From NCBI RefSeq assembly GCF_000299915.1, contig NZ_AMRI01000001.1, positions 124,001 to 188,000 of the forward strand: a DNA stretch of 64,000 nt, in the 5' to 3' direction. Position 1 is the stretch's first letter. The number at the start of each line of letters is the position of its first letter. The DNA comes from Gallaecimonas xiamenensis 3-C-1. GTDB taxonomy: Bacteria > Pseudomonadota > Gammaproteobacteria > Enterobacterales > Gallaecimonadaceae. Position numbers and translations under genes: made by a program. Below the pieces are notes generated by a model, which saw nothing but the letters and a program-made list of their open reading frames with translations, did not search any database and was not told the origin of the DNA. Below are positions 36,105 through 44,546 of the stretch, in pieces.

Positions 36105-36131
36105 AAAAGCGCCCCGGTGGCGCTTTTATCT
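36105..36131 (+). terminator. Rho-independent terminator after seqA-pgm
   Basis: AAAAGCGCC-CCGGT-GGCGCTTTT followed by ATCTT. Confidence 0.85.
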
Positions 36132-36160
36132 TGCCCTGCCTTAGCGTCAAGGGAGACGTC

Positions 36161-37180
36161 ATGTTCAAGGATAACGATATCCTCGCCTTTACCCTGGCCC
36201 ACCCCGAGGGGGCCGAGCCGGCGTCCTTTACCACAGCCCAGGGCCTGACCCTGGACATCTGGGACAGCGGCATTTTCTGCCTGACCCCCCCAAACCCCGG
36301 CCGCAAAGACATCATTCTGTCTTGCGGCGTCCACGGCAACGAAACCGCCCCCATCGAAATCGTCCGGGACTTGGCCAAGGCGCTGTTGAGCGGCCAGCTG
36401 CCCTTGGCGCACCGGCTGCTGATCCTTATCGGCAACCCGCCGGCCATCAATGCCGGCAAGCGGGAGCTGGAAGAAAACCTCAACCGCCTCTTTAGCGGTG
36501 CCCACGCCAAGGGCGGCAGCGACAACGGCGAGCGGCGCCGGGCCAAGGCCCTGGAAGAGGCGGTGGCCCGTTTCTACAACGCCCGCCCCGGCGCAGAGCG
36601 CCAGGATGCCCTGCGCCTCCATTACGATCTGCACACCGCCATTCGCGGCTCGCGGCACGAAAAGTTCGTGGTCTACCCCTTCCTGCACGGCAAGCCCCGC
36701 AGCCGCGAACAGGTGATGTTCCTGGCCGCCTGCGGGGTCGATACGGTGCTGCTGTCGGAAAGCCCCACTACCACTTTCAGTTACTTTTCCACCCAGCAGT
36801 TTGCCGCCCACGGCTTTACCGTGGAACTGGGCAAGGTCAGGCCCTTTGGCGAGAACGACATGAGCCGTTTTGCCGCCGCAGCGCAAAGCCTGGCGGCCCT
36901 GGTCAGCCAGGCCGAGCTGGTCCTACCGCCTTATGACGAGACAAAGCTTAACCTGTACCGCATCAGCCGGGTGATCAATAAAACCAGCGAAGCCTTTCGC
37001 TTTACCTTCGGTGAGGATGTGGAGAACTTTACGCCCTTTCCCCAGGGCCACCTGTTGGCCCAGGACGGCGACTTGGAACACAGGGTAGCGCTGGCAGAAG
37101 AAGCGGTGATCTTCCCCAATGCCAAGGTGGCGATAGGGCAGAGGGCTTGCCTGTTGGTAACCCGCACCCAGCTTGATTGA
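36161..37180 (+). CDS. astE: Succinylglutamate desuccinylase
   Basis: Last step of the arginine succinyltransferase pathway: splits N-succinylglutamate into glutamate and succinate. 339 residues of the M14-related AstE/AspA family. The zinc site is CGVHGNETAP plus HYDLHTAIRGS; ESPTTTFSYFS follows. GGGAGA before ATG 36161 sets the start. The other ast genes are not adjacent, so astE stands apart from any astCADB cluster. A terminator follows. Confidence 0.93.
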   Translation: MFKDNDILAFTLAHPEGAEPASFTTAQGLTLDIWDSGIFCLTPPNPGRKDIILSCGVHGNETAPIEIVRDLAKALLSGQLPLAHRLLILIGNPPAINAGKRELEENLNRLFSGAHAKGGSDNGERRRAKALEEAVARFYNARPGAERQDALRLHYDLHTAIRGSRHEKFVVYPFLHGKPRSREQVMFLAACGVDTVLLSESPTTTFSYFSTQQFAAHGFTVELGKVRPFGENDMSRFAAAAQSLAALVSQAELVLPPYDETKLNLYRISRVINKTSEAFRFTFGEDVENFTPFPQGHLLAQDGDLEHRVALAEEAVIFPNAKVAIGQRACLLVTRTQLD

Positions 37181-37183
37181 TGA

Positions 37184-37213
37184 CAAAGCCCCGCCAGCAG
37201 CGGGGCTTTTTTA
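37184..37213 (+). terminator. Rho-independent terminator after astE
   Basis: AAAGCCCCGC-CAGCA-GCGGGGCTTTTTT. Confidence 0.92.
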
Positions 37214-37250
37214 AGACTGGTCTGATGACTGACTTTGCCTTGAAAGGAAG

Positions 37251-37352
37251 TTTACGTAAAGGTAAAGTCAGCGCAGTTCATCCATTGGGGGAGAACCGGC
37301 GCCGCCGGTTCTGGAATAGAAGGTTTTTGTATGACCTTTACGTCAAAGTCAA
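37251..37352. promoter_or_regulatory. Pair of LiuR-like sites and a hairpin before bkdA1
   Basis: TTTACGTAAAGGTAAA (37251-37266) and TTTACGTCAAAGTCAA (37337-37352, inside the first codons) share one 16-base pattern. It resembles the MerR-type LiuR sites I recall from branched-chain amino-acid catabolism operons. Between them AGAACCGGC-GCC-GCCGGTTCT (37292-37312) is a perfect 9-base hairpin without a T run. Confidence 0.5.
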
Positions 37353-38434
37353 CTGTCACCCAGGTGCGTTACCTGGATGACGAAGGCAACGTGGTTCAGC
37401 CGCTACCCGCCTGGGCAGACGACCTGGATCTGTTGATCAACTTCTATAAAAACATGGTGCTGGTGCGCACCTACGATAAAAAAGCTATCGCCCTGCAGCG
37501 TACCGGGCAGATGGGCACCTATCCGTCGCACCTGGGTGCCGAGGCCGTCGGTATCGGTGTGGGCATGTCCATGGCGGTAGAAGACGTCTATGTGCCCTAT
37601 TACCGCGATATGCCCACCATGCTGATGCGCGGCGCCACCATGGTGCACAACATGCTCTATTGGGGCGGCAGCGAACAGGGCAGCTATTTTAACCGCCCCG
37701 ACGGCCAGCTGTCCGAAGACTTTCCCATCTGCGTTCCCATCGCCACCCAGTGCACCCATGCCACCGGCGTGGCCGCCGCCTTTAAGCTGCGCGGCGAAAA
37801 GCGGGTAGCGGTTACCTCCATCGGTGACGGCGGCACCTCCAAAGGGGACTTCCTCGAAGCCCTCAACTGCGCCGGTGCCTGGCAGCTGCCCTGCGTCTTT
37901 GTGATCAACAACAACCAGTGGGCCATCTCGGTGCCCCGCACCATCCAGTGCGGTGCTCCCACCCTGGCCCAGAAGGCCGTGGGCGCCGGCATCCCCGGGG
38001 TGCAGGTGGACGGCAACGACATCATCGCCGTCTTTGACGTGATGAAAAAGGCCCTGGAACGGGCCCGTACCGGCAAGGGTACCACCCTGGTAGAAGCGGT
38101 TTCTTACCGTTTGTCCGACCACACCACCGCCGACGACGCCACCCGTTACCGCCCGGCCGAAGAAGTGAACGACGCCTGGAAGCGCGAGCCCATCAAGCGC
38201 CTGCGCCAATACCTGCACAATCAAGGGGTCTGGGACGAAACCAAGGAACTGGCCTGGCAGAGCGACTGCAACCAGCAGGTGCAAGCCGCCGTGGAGCAGT
38301 ACCTGGCCACCACCCAAGAGCCTCCCGAGGCCATGTTCGATTACCACTACGAGTCCCTTGGGGAACCGCTGGCCAGCCAGCGCCAGCAACTGATCAACAA
38401 GGCCATGCGCATGGCGGGAGGTAACCATGGCTAA
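37331..38434 (+). CDS. bkdA1: Branched-chain 2-oxoacid dehydrogenase E1, alpha subunit
   Basis: Thiamine-diphosphate-dependent decarboxylase subunit for the 2-oxo acids of valine, leucine and isoleucine. 367 residues. Seen: VPYYRDMPTMLMRGA and the cofactor motif GDGGTSKGDFLEALN to FVINNNQWAISVP. The loop SDHTTADDATRYR contains the conserved phosphorylation-loop Ser/His region. GAAGG seven bases before ATG 37331 is adequate. It overlaps bkdA2 by eight bases. Induction by a LiuR-type regulator is suggested by the two upstream sites. Confidence 0.94.
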   Translation: MTFTSKSTVTQVRYLDDEGNVVQPLPAWADDLDLLINFYKNMVLVRTYDKKAIALQRTGQMGTYPSHLGAEAVGIGVGMSMAVEDVYVPYYRDMPTMLMRGATMVHNMLYWGGSEQGSYFNRPDGQLSEDFPICVPIATQCTHATGVAAAFKLRGEKRVAVTSIGDGGTSKGDFLEALNCAGAWQLPCVFVINNNQWAISVPRTIQCGAPTLAQKAVGAGIPGVQVDGNDIIAVFDVMKKALERARTGKGTTLVEAVSYRLSDHTTADDATRYRPAEEVNDAWKREPIKRLRQYLHNQGVWDETKELAWQSDCNQQVQAAVEQYLATTQEPPEAMFDYHYESLGEPLASQRQQLINKAMRMAGGNHG

Positions 38435-39410
38435 GGTGACGCTGCTCGAAGCAGTGAACATGGCCCTGCACCATGAAATGGCGGCCGACGAGAACGTGGT
38501 GTGCCTGGGTGAAGATATCGGTACCAACGGCGGCGTGTTCCGGGCCACCGTAGGCCTCAAGGACAAGTTCGGCTTCAAGCGGGTGATGGACACCCCCTTG
38601 GCCGAGGGCCTGATTGGCGGCCTGACCGTGGGCATGGCCTCCCAGGGCCTGCGCCCGGTGGCGGAATTCCAGTTCCAGGGTTTTATCTTCCCGGCCATGG
38701 AGCAGATCATCTGCCAGGCGGCCCGTATGCGCAGCCGCACCCGTGGCCGCATCACCCTGCCGCTGGTTTACCGGGCGCCCTTTGGTGGCTTTATCCATGC
38801 CCCCGAGCACCACAGTGAAAGCGTCGAAGCCCTGTTTGCCCATATCCCGGGCCTGCGGGTGGTGATCCCCTCCAGCCCGGCCCGCGCCTATGGGCTGCTG
38901 CTGGCGGCCATTCGCAGCAATGACCCGGTGATGTTCTTCGAACCCAAGCGCATCTACCGCACCGTCAAACACGAGGTGCAAGACAACGGCCAGGCCCTGC
39001 CTTTGGACGTGGCTTTTATCCTGCGCCAAGGCGCCGACATCACCCTGGTCAGCTGGGGCGCGTCGGTCAACGAAACCCTGGTGGCCGCCGAGCAGCTGGC
39101 CGAGCAGGGGATCAGTGCCGAGGTCATCGACCTTGCCACCATCAAGCCTCTTGATATCGACACCATTTTGAAATCGGTACGCAAGACCGGGCGCCTTTGC
39201 ATCGTCCATGAGGCGGCCAAGAGCTTTGGTGTGGGCGCCGAAATCGCCGCCCAGGTGGCCGAGAAGGCCCTTTGGGATCTCAAGGCGCCTATCGCCAGGG
39301 TCACCGGCTACGACGTCACCATGCCCTACTACCAAAACGAGAAGTACTACCAGATCCACCCGGAAGACATTCTTCTGGAAGTGAAAAATGTCATGGAGCA
39401 CAGCGCATGA
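38427..39410 (+). CDS. bkdA2: Branched-chain 2-oxoacid dehydrogenase E1, beta subunit
   Basis: Second E1 subunit, 327 residues, completing the alpha2-beta2 decarboxylase. Typical segments are CLGEDIGTNGGVFRAT, DTPLAEGLIGGLTVGMA and RAPFGGFIHAPEHHSES, which places the histidine at the active site. GGGAGG four bases before ATG and the eight-base overlap with bkdA1 support coupling. Its TGA overlaps the bkdB ATG. Confidence 0.95.
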   Translation: MAKVTLLEAVNMALHHEMAADENVVCLGEDIGTNGGVFRATVGLKDKFGFKRVMDTPLAEGLIGGLTVGMASQGLRPVAEFQFQGFIFPAMEQIICQAARMRSRTRGRITLPLVYRAPFGGFIHAPEHHSESVEALFAHIPGLRVVIPSSPARAYGLLLAAIRSNDPVMFFEPKRIYRTVKHEVQDNGQALPLDVAFILRQGADITLVSWGASVNETLVAAEQLAEQGISAEVIDLATIKPLDIDTILKSVRKTGRLCIVHEAAKSFGVGAEIAAQVAEKALWDLKAPIARVTGYDVTMPYYQNEKYYQIHPEDILLEVKNVMEHSA

Positions 39411-40525
39411 AATACTTCAAACTGCCCGACCTGGGCGAAGGTTTGCCCGAAGCCGAAATCGTCGAATGGCATGTCAAGGCCGGTGACGAGGTAGAGGTGG
39501 ACCAGGTGCTGGCCTCCATGGAAACCGCCAAGGCCATCGTCGACGTCCCGTCCCCCATCAAAGGCACCATCGCCAAGCTGTTTGGCGAAGTAGGGGATGT
39601 GATCCACACCGGCTCCCCCCTGGTGGGCTTTGAAGGGGAAGAAGAAGACGCCGGCACCGTGGTGGGCAAGGTCTCCGGCCATGGCGCCGTAGCCGGCGGC
39701 GAAGACAGCTTTGTGGCCGGTAACGCCATGGCGCCGGTAGCCGGTTCACGCATCCAGGCCCTGCCAGCCACCCGCCTGCTGGCCAAGCAGCTGGGTGTGG
39801 ATATCGAAGAACTTAAAGGCAGTGGCAACGGCGGCGTGGTCACCGAAGCGGACGTGCAAAAGGCCTTCGAAGCCGACGACAGCCTGTCCAACAACGAGAT
39901 CATCAAAGGTGCGCGCCGCGCCATGACCGACGCCATGCGCCACGCCTTTGAAACCGTAGTGCCGGTAACCCTGATGGACGACGCCGACGTCTCCAACTGG
40001 GAGCCGGGCCAGGACCCGACGGTGCGGCTGATCCGGGCCATGAGCGACGCCTGCGCCGCCGAACCGGCCCTGAACGCCCATTTCAACGCCGCTACCTACA
40101 GCCGCCGCCTCTTTGACAAGGTGGACCTGGGGATAGCGGTGGACAGCCCCCACGGCCTCTATGTGCCGGTGCTGAGGGACATCGCCAACCGCGATACCCA
40201 AAGCCTGCGCCAAGGCCTGGACAAGATGATCAAGGACGTCAAGGACCGCCGGGTACCCCAGGACGAGCTCAAGGGCGCCACCATCACCCTGTCCAACTTC
40301 GGCGCCATTGCCGGCCGTTACGCCAATCCCATCATCACGCCGCCCCAGGTGGCCATAGTGGGGGCAGGGCGCAGCTATGAAACGGCCGTGCTCAAAGACG
40401 GCCAATGGCAAGCCAAGAAAATGCTGCCCCTGTCGGTGACCATGGACCACCAGGCCTGCACCGGCGGCGAAGCGGCCCGTTTCCTAAAAGCCCTCAAGGC
40501 TTCTTTGGAAAAACCGGCCCTCTAA
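39407..40525 (+). CDS. bkdB: Branched-chain 2-oxoacid dehydrogenase E2 (dihydrolipoyl acyltransferase)
   Basis: A 372-residue core subunit. One lipoyl domain (lipoylated Lys42 in SMETAKAIVDV), an E3-binding domain (ALPATRLLAKQLGV to GGVVTEADV), then the catalytic domain. The active-site motif, usually DHRxxDG, reads MDHQACTGGEAARF here: the His (about 348) is kept, but the Asp four residues on is Thr. ATG 39407 overlaps the bkdA2 stop; a longer open frame upstream is bkdA2 in another phase. No E3 (lpd) gene follows, so the complex must share dihydrolipoamide dehydrogenase. Confidence 0.93.
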   Translation: MKYFKLPDLGEGLPEAEIVEWHVKAGDEVEVDQVLASMETAKAIVDVPSPIKGTIAKLFGEVGDVIHTGSPLVGFEGEEEDAGTVVGKVSGHGAVAGGEDSFVAGNAMAPVAGSRIQALPATRLLAKQLGVDIEELKGSGNGGVVTEADVQKAFEADDSLSNNEIIKGARRAMTDAMRHAFETVVPVTLMDDADVSNWEPGQDPTVRLIRAMSDACAAEPALNAHFNAATYSRRLFDKVDLGIAVDSPHGLYVPVLRDIANRDTQSLRQGLDKMIKDVKDRRVPQDELKGATITLSNFGAIAGRYANPIITPPQVAIVGAGRSYETAVLKDGQWQAKKMLPLSVTMDHQACTGGEAARFLKALKASLEKPAL

Positions 40526-40552
40526 AGCCGGATACTGTTTTGCGTGTGAAGT

Positions 40553-40577
40553 GAAGCCGGCGTCAGCCGGCTTTTTT
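40553..40577 (+). terminator. Rho-independent terminator after bkd
   Basis: AAGCCGGC-GTCA-GCCGGCTT and six T in total. Confidence 0.92.
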
Positions 40578-40665
40578 GCGTCCGCCCTGCCATCAAGGCG
40601 GCTGCCCGAGTCCGCCTTGAGCTTGGCTTGCAAGCCAGGTAAAACAGCAAAAAAGGAGAAAAATC

Positions 40666-42381
40666 ATGCTGCTACCCTTGTTGCTTGGCGCCCTTGTGGC
40701 GGCCCCCTTGCCCCCCGAATTGCCCTGGCAGGGTAAGACCCTGGCCCTTATCGACAGCCAAAACCCTACCCCGGCCGAGGCCAGCCAGTTCCAGACCACC
40801 CCGGATTACGACGCCACCCTGGCCTACCTCAAGGCCCTGGCCAGCGCCCACCCAGAGCTGAAGCTTGCCCGCTTCGGCAAAAGCGGCCAGGGGCGCGATC
40901 TGTGGGTGGTCACCTTGGGCCAACCGGGTAACGGCAAGCCCACCTTGCTGTTGCAGGCGGGCATTCATGCCGGGGAGATAGACGGCAAGGACGGCGGCCT
41001 GATGTTCCTGCGCGACTGGGGTGCCGGCCAGCACCGGGACTTGCTGGCCAAGGTCAACCTGGTGTTTGTGCCCATCTTCAATGCCGACGGCCACGAAAGG
41101 GCCAGCCCCTTTAACAGACCCAACCAGCGCGGCCCCCAGAACATGGGCTGGCGCGCCAATGCCCGCAACCTCAACCTCAACCGCGACTACACCAAACTGG
41201 ACAGCCCCGAGATGCAAGCCATGGTGGGGCTTATCAACCAGGTGGACCCCAGCCTCTATATCGATGTGCATGTGACCGACGGCGAAGACTGGCAGTACGA
41301 CAGCCTGGTGGCCATCAACACCACCTACGCCCCGGCCAGCAGCCGCTGGCTGACCCGGGTTTTTCGGCCAAGGCTCTATCGGGATCTCAAGGCCCTTGGC
41401 CACCAGCCGGGGGACTTTTTATTCCTGGAAGACGGCCGCCAGCCCGACAAAGGCGCCATCTTGTGGCAGGCCGAGCCGCGCTATTCCAATGGCTATGGCC
41501 CCCTTCGCAACCTGCCGACCGTGCTGGTGGAAAACCACAGCCTAAAAGGCTACCAGCGGCGGGTGCTGGGGACCTATGCCTTGGTGCAAAGCGCCCTTGA
41601 ACTGCTGGTCGAGAAGGGCACTGACTTGCAGGCGGCCATCGCCGCCGACCGGGCAGCCCGGCCGGCGCAGCTGCCCCTGGCCTTTGGCCGGGGCGATGCC
41701 CCCACCCTGACCACCCTGGCCGGTGTCGCCTTCGAGCATTATCAAAGCCCCATTTCCGGGCGCCAGGAGATCCGCTGGCTGGGCCGCCCCCAAAGCTGGC
41801 CCAAGGTGCCGGTCTGGCCCATGGACAAAGCCACCGTCACGGCAACGCGCCCCAAGGCCTACCTTATTCCGGCCCAGTGGCAGCAGGTAATAAGCCGCCT
41901 TGCCGAGCAGGGCATTGCCATGACCCGCCTCGACAGCCCCACCCAGGTCAAGGCCCGGCAATTTTGGATAGACGGCGCCGACTTTGCCGCCAGCCCCTAT
42001 GAGGGGCACTTTCGGGTCAACCCCAAGGGCCATTGGCAGGAGGTGACCCAAACCCTGCCAGCCGGCTCGGTGCGCATCAGTACCGACCAGCCCCTTGGCA
42101 ACCTGGCCATGGTGCTGCTGGAGCCGGCGGCGCCGGACAGCTTCTTGCAATGGGGCTTTTTCAATACGGTGTTCAGCCGCACCGAGTACATGGAGGGTTA
42201 TGTGGTAGAGCCCATGGCCAAGGCCATGCTGGCTGACCCGGCCATCAAAGCCGCCTTTGACAAGGCCCTTGCCGACCCGGCCTTTGCCAAGGACCCGGAT
42301 GCCAGGCTGCGCTGGTTCTATGAGCGCAGCCCCTATTACGATAAGGCCTATCTGCGCTACCCGGTGCTGCGCCAAGAGTAA
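40666..42381 (+). CDS. Secreted M14-family zinc metallopeptidase
   Basis: A 571-residue protein with a short signal peptide (MLLPLLLGALVAAPLPPE). The carboxypeptidase-type zinc site is AGIHAGEIDGKDGG (His and Glu) and YIDVHVTDGED (His); NLNRDYTKLD is the substrate loop. The C-terminal 250 residues form a second, unrecognised domain with many aromatic residues. AAGGAG precedes ATG 40666. Probably periplasmic or exported, acting in peptide nutrition or cell-wall peptide trimming. It stands alone; the orphan secreted protein follows 63 bases later. Confidence 0.88.
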   Translation: MLLPLLLGALVAAPLPPELPWQGKTLALIDSQNPTPAEASQFQTTPDYDATLAYLKALASAHPELKLARFGKSGQGRDLWVVTLGQPGNGKPTLLLQAGIHAGEIDGKDGGLMFLRDWGAGQHRDLLAKVNLVFVPIFNADGHERASPFNRPNQRGPQNMGWRANARNLNLNRDYTKLDSPEMQAMVGLINQVDPSLYIDVHVTDGEDWQYDSLVAINTTYAPASSRWLTRVFRPRLYRDLKALGHQPGDFLFLEDGRQPDKGAILWQAEPRYSNGYGPLRNLPTVLVENHSLKGYQRRVLGTYALVQSALELLVEKGTDLQAAIAADRAARPAQLPLAFGRGDAPTLTTLAGVAFEHYQSPISGRQEIRWLGRPQSWPKVPVWPMDKATVTATRPKAYLIPAQWQQVISRLAEQGIAMTRLDSPTQVKARQFWIDGADFAASPYEGHFRVNPKGHWQEVTQTLPAGSVRISTDQPLGNLAMVLLEPAAPDSFLQWGFFNTVFSRTEYMEGYVVEPMAKAMLADPAIKAAFDKALADPAFAKDPDARLRWFYERSPYYDKAYLRYPVLRQE

Positions 42382-42444
42382 GGATGATGGCAGCCTGCCA
42401 AAGACAGTGCTTCACTTGGTGGAACCCTGTAGTGAGGAGGTGTT

Positions 42445-42969
42445 ATGAAACGCGCTTTACTCTGTGCAACCCTGGCCATGGCAGCTGGCCTGGCCCAGGC
42501 CGGTGAGGCCGACGCCAAGGCCCAGATCAAAGACGCCCTGATGGCGGGCCCGGCCGCCATCACCGGCGATGCCACCATCATGGCGTGGTCCGGTGAGGTG
42601 CTGCGCCAAGGGCATAACGGCTGGGTCTGTTACCCCGGCCCCCATGTCAACGGCAAAAGCAGCATGTGCCTGGACGGGCTCTGGCAGCGCTGGGCCAAGG
42701 CCTGGATGGGCAAGACCGACTTTAAACCCGACGCCATGGGCATGGCCTACATGCTGGCCGGGGATGAAGGGTCCAGCAATACCGATCCCTTTGCCGAGTC
42801 GGCCACTGCCGACAACCAATGGGTGGTGGAAGGGCCGCACCTGATGATACTGGTACCGGATCCGGCCCTGCTGGAGGGGATAAGCACCGATCCCAACCAG
42901 GGTGGGCCCTATGTGATGTGGAAGGGCACCCCCTATGCCCACATCATGGTGCCGGTCGGCCCCAGGTAA
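42445..42969 (+). CDS. Secreted protein of unknown function
   Basis: A 174-residue protein with a clear signal peptide (MKRALLCATLAMAAGLAQA, cut before GEADA). The mature part has NGWVCYPGPHVNGKSSMCL, with the only two cysteines close together, then a Trp/Met-rich helix-like stretch (WQRWAKAWMGKTDF) and a C-terminus rich in Pro and Gly (GGPYVMWKGTPYAHIMVPV). I do not recognise a family. GGAGG eight bases before ATG supports the start. It may be cotranscribed with the peptidase upstream. Confidence 0.78.
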   Translation: MKRALLCATLAMAAGLAQAGEADAKAQIKDALMAGPAAITGDATIMAWSGEVLRQGHNGWVCYPGPHVNGKSSMCLDGLWQRWAKAWMGKTDFKPDAMGMAYMLAGDEGSSNTDPFAESATADNQWVVEGPHLMILVPDPALLEGISTDPNQGGPYVMWKGTPYAHIMVPVGPR

Positions 42970-42997
42970 GAAAAAGGCCAGTTACAGCGACCGTTTA

Positions 42998-43035
42998 GCC
43001 ACAGGAGCTGGGCATTTTTGGCCCGCCCCTGTGGC
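42998..43035. other. Strong hairpin in the 42970-43220 spacer
   Basis: GCCACAGG and CCTGTGGC enclose a second stem (TGGGC / GCCC around ATTTTT). A further hairpin GATCCCC-GG-GGGGATC lies at 43165-43180. The 251-base spacer has no coding frame I trust; it may hold a terminator, a leader or a small RNA. Confidence 0.5.
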
Positions 43036-43220
43036 AATCGCAAATTCCTCAGAAAGACACCGAACCGGCCTTGCTGACCACTCAGGGCTGTTTTGGCGCC
43101 ACTGAGGCGGCAAAGGCCAGTCAAAAGACCACCAAGGGCCAGTGGGCAACAACTGGTCAGGCTCGATCCCCGGGGGGATCTTTGCCACTATTAGGCCCCC
43201 AATAATCATCTCCTACGCTT

Positions 43221-44546
43221 ATGGTTTCTCGTCTTATCCAGTTGCTGGCCCTGCTGGTCAGCGCTTATCTGGTGGTGGCTACGCCACTTGCCGGGCAGGT
43301 CAATGCGGGCCTTGCCATCCTGATCCTGGCCGGTGTGCTGTGGATGACCGAAGCCTTGCCGGTCACCATCACCGCCTTGCTGATCCCGGTCCTAGCGGCC
43401 CTTTTGCATATTCTGGATGTCAAAACGGCTTTGGCCAGTTTTGCCGATCCCATCATCTTCCTGTTCCTGGGCGGTTTTGCCCTGGCCTCTGCCCTTAAAG
43501 AGCAGGGCCTGGATAAAGCCATGGCCTCGGCGGTGATGCGCCTGGCAGGCGGCCGCTTCTGGTTGTCGGTGCTGCTGCTGTTCGCCACTGCCGCCTTCCT
43601 GTCCATGTGGATAAGCAATACCGCCACGGCGGCCATGATGCTGCCCTTGGTGCTGGGCCTCCTTAAAAGGCTGGATGAAGAGCCGTCTCCCGGTACCAAG
43701 GTGTTCGTGCTGCTGGGGGTGGCCTACTCGGCGAGCCTGGGCGGTATGGGTACCTTGGTCGGCAGCCCCCCCAATGCCATTGCCGCTGCCTACCTGCACC
43801 AGGGCTTTGATGACTGGCTGAAGGTGGGCATGCCCATGGTGGCCCTGCTGTTGCCGGTGGCCTGGCTGCTGCTTTACTGGCAACTCAAGCCCAGCCTCAA
43901 CCAGAGGGTTGAAGCCAAGCGTGAAGATTTCGTGTGGACCCGTGCCCGGGTGCTGACCCTGGTGGTCTTTGCCGTCACCGTGGTGTGCTGGATTGGTTCT
44001 TCACCCCTGAGCAAGGCCTTGGGCGGTATCAAGGGCCTAGATAGCCTGGTGGCCCTGGGCGCGACCGTGTTGGTAGGCGCCCTTGGCCTGTCTTCCTGGA
44101 AGGCCATAGAGCGGGACGTGGACTGGGGTGTATTGCTGCTGTTTGGCGGTGGCCTAACCCTGTCGACCATCCTCAAGGTGACCGGCACCAGTGCCTGGCT
44201 GGCCCAGGGCCTGTCTGAGGTGACCCAAGGGGCGCCGGTCTGGCTGCTGTATGGCCTTATCGCCCTGTTCGTGGTGTTCCTGACCGAACTGGCGTCCAAC
44301 ACCGCCAGTGCTGCCTTGTTGGTACCGCTCTTTGGCGGCATTGCCGCCGAGCTGGGCCTGCCGGTTGAGAACATGGCGGTGCTGATTGCCATTGCGGCGT
44401 CCTGCGCCTTCATGCTGCCGGTGGCCACGCCACCTAATGCCATCGTCTTCGGTACCGGCCTGGTACCCCAGAAGACCATGATGCGCACCGGCCTGTGGCT
44501 GAACCTGGCGGCGGTGGTGATCCTGACCCTGGTGTTTGGGACTTAA
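43221..44546 (+). CDS. DASS-family (SLC13) sodium/anion symporter
   Basis: Inner-membrane transporter of 441 residues, about eleven helices. Both substrate/sodium motifs are intact: SNTATAAMMLP in the first half and SNTASAALLVP in the second, with GSPPNAI and ATPPNAIVFGTG as the matching hairpin turns. The family imports C4-dicarboxylates, citrate or sulfate with Na+; which one cannot be read. Its stop codon overlaps the stop of the converging DUF3187 gene by two bases, with no terminator between, so the two transcripts must overlap at their 3' ends. Confidence 0.92.
   Translation: MVSRLIQLLALLVSAYLVVATPLAGQVNAGLAILILAGVLWMTEALPVTITALLIPVLAALLHILDVKTALASFADPIIFLFLGGFALASALKEQGLDKAMASAVMRLAGGRFWLSVLLLFATAAFLSMWISNTATAAMMLPLVLGLLKRLDEEPSPGTKVFVLLGVAYSASLGGMGTLVGSPPNAIAAAYLHQGFDDWLKVGMPMVALLLPVAWLLLYWQLKPSLNQRVEAKREDFVWTRARVLTLVVFAVTVVCWIGSSPLSKALGGIKGLDSLVALGATVLVGALGLSSWKAIERDVDWGVLLLFGGGLTLSTILKVTGTSAWLAQGLSEVTQGAPVWLLYGLIALFVVFLTELASNTASAALLVPLFGGIAAELGLPVENMAVLIAIAASCAFMLPVATPPNAIVFGTGLVPQKTMMRTGLWLNLAAVVILTLVFGT

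Noticed and set aside
39272-39406. Upstream extension of bkdB
   Set aside because: It overlaps bkdA2 out of frame; the lipoyl domain begins exactly at ATG 39407, which overlaps the bkdA2 stop.
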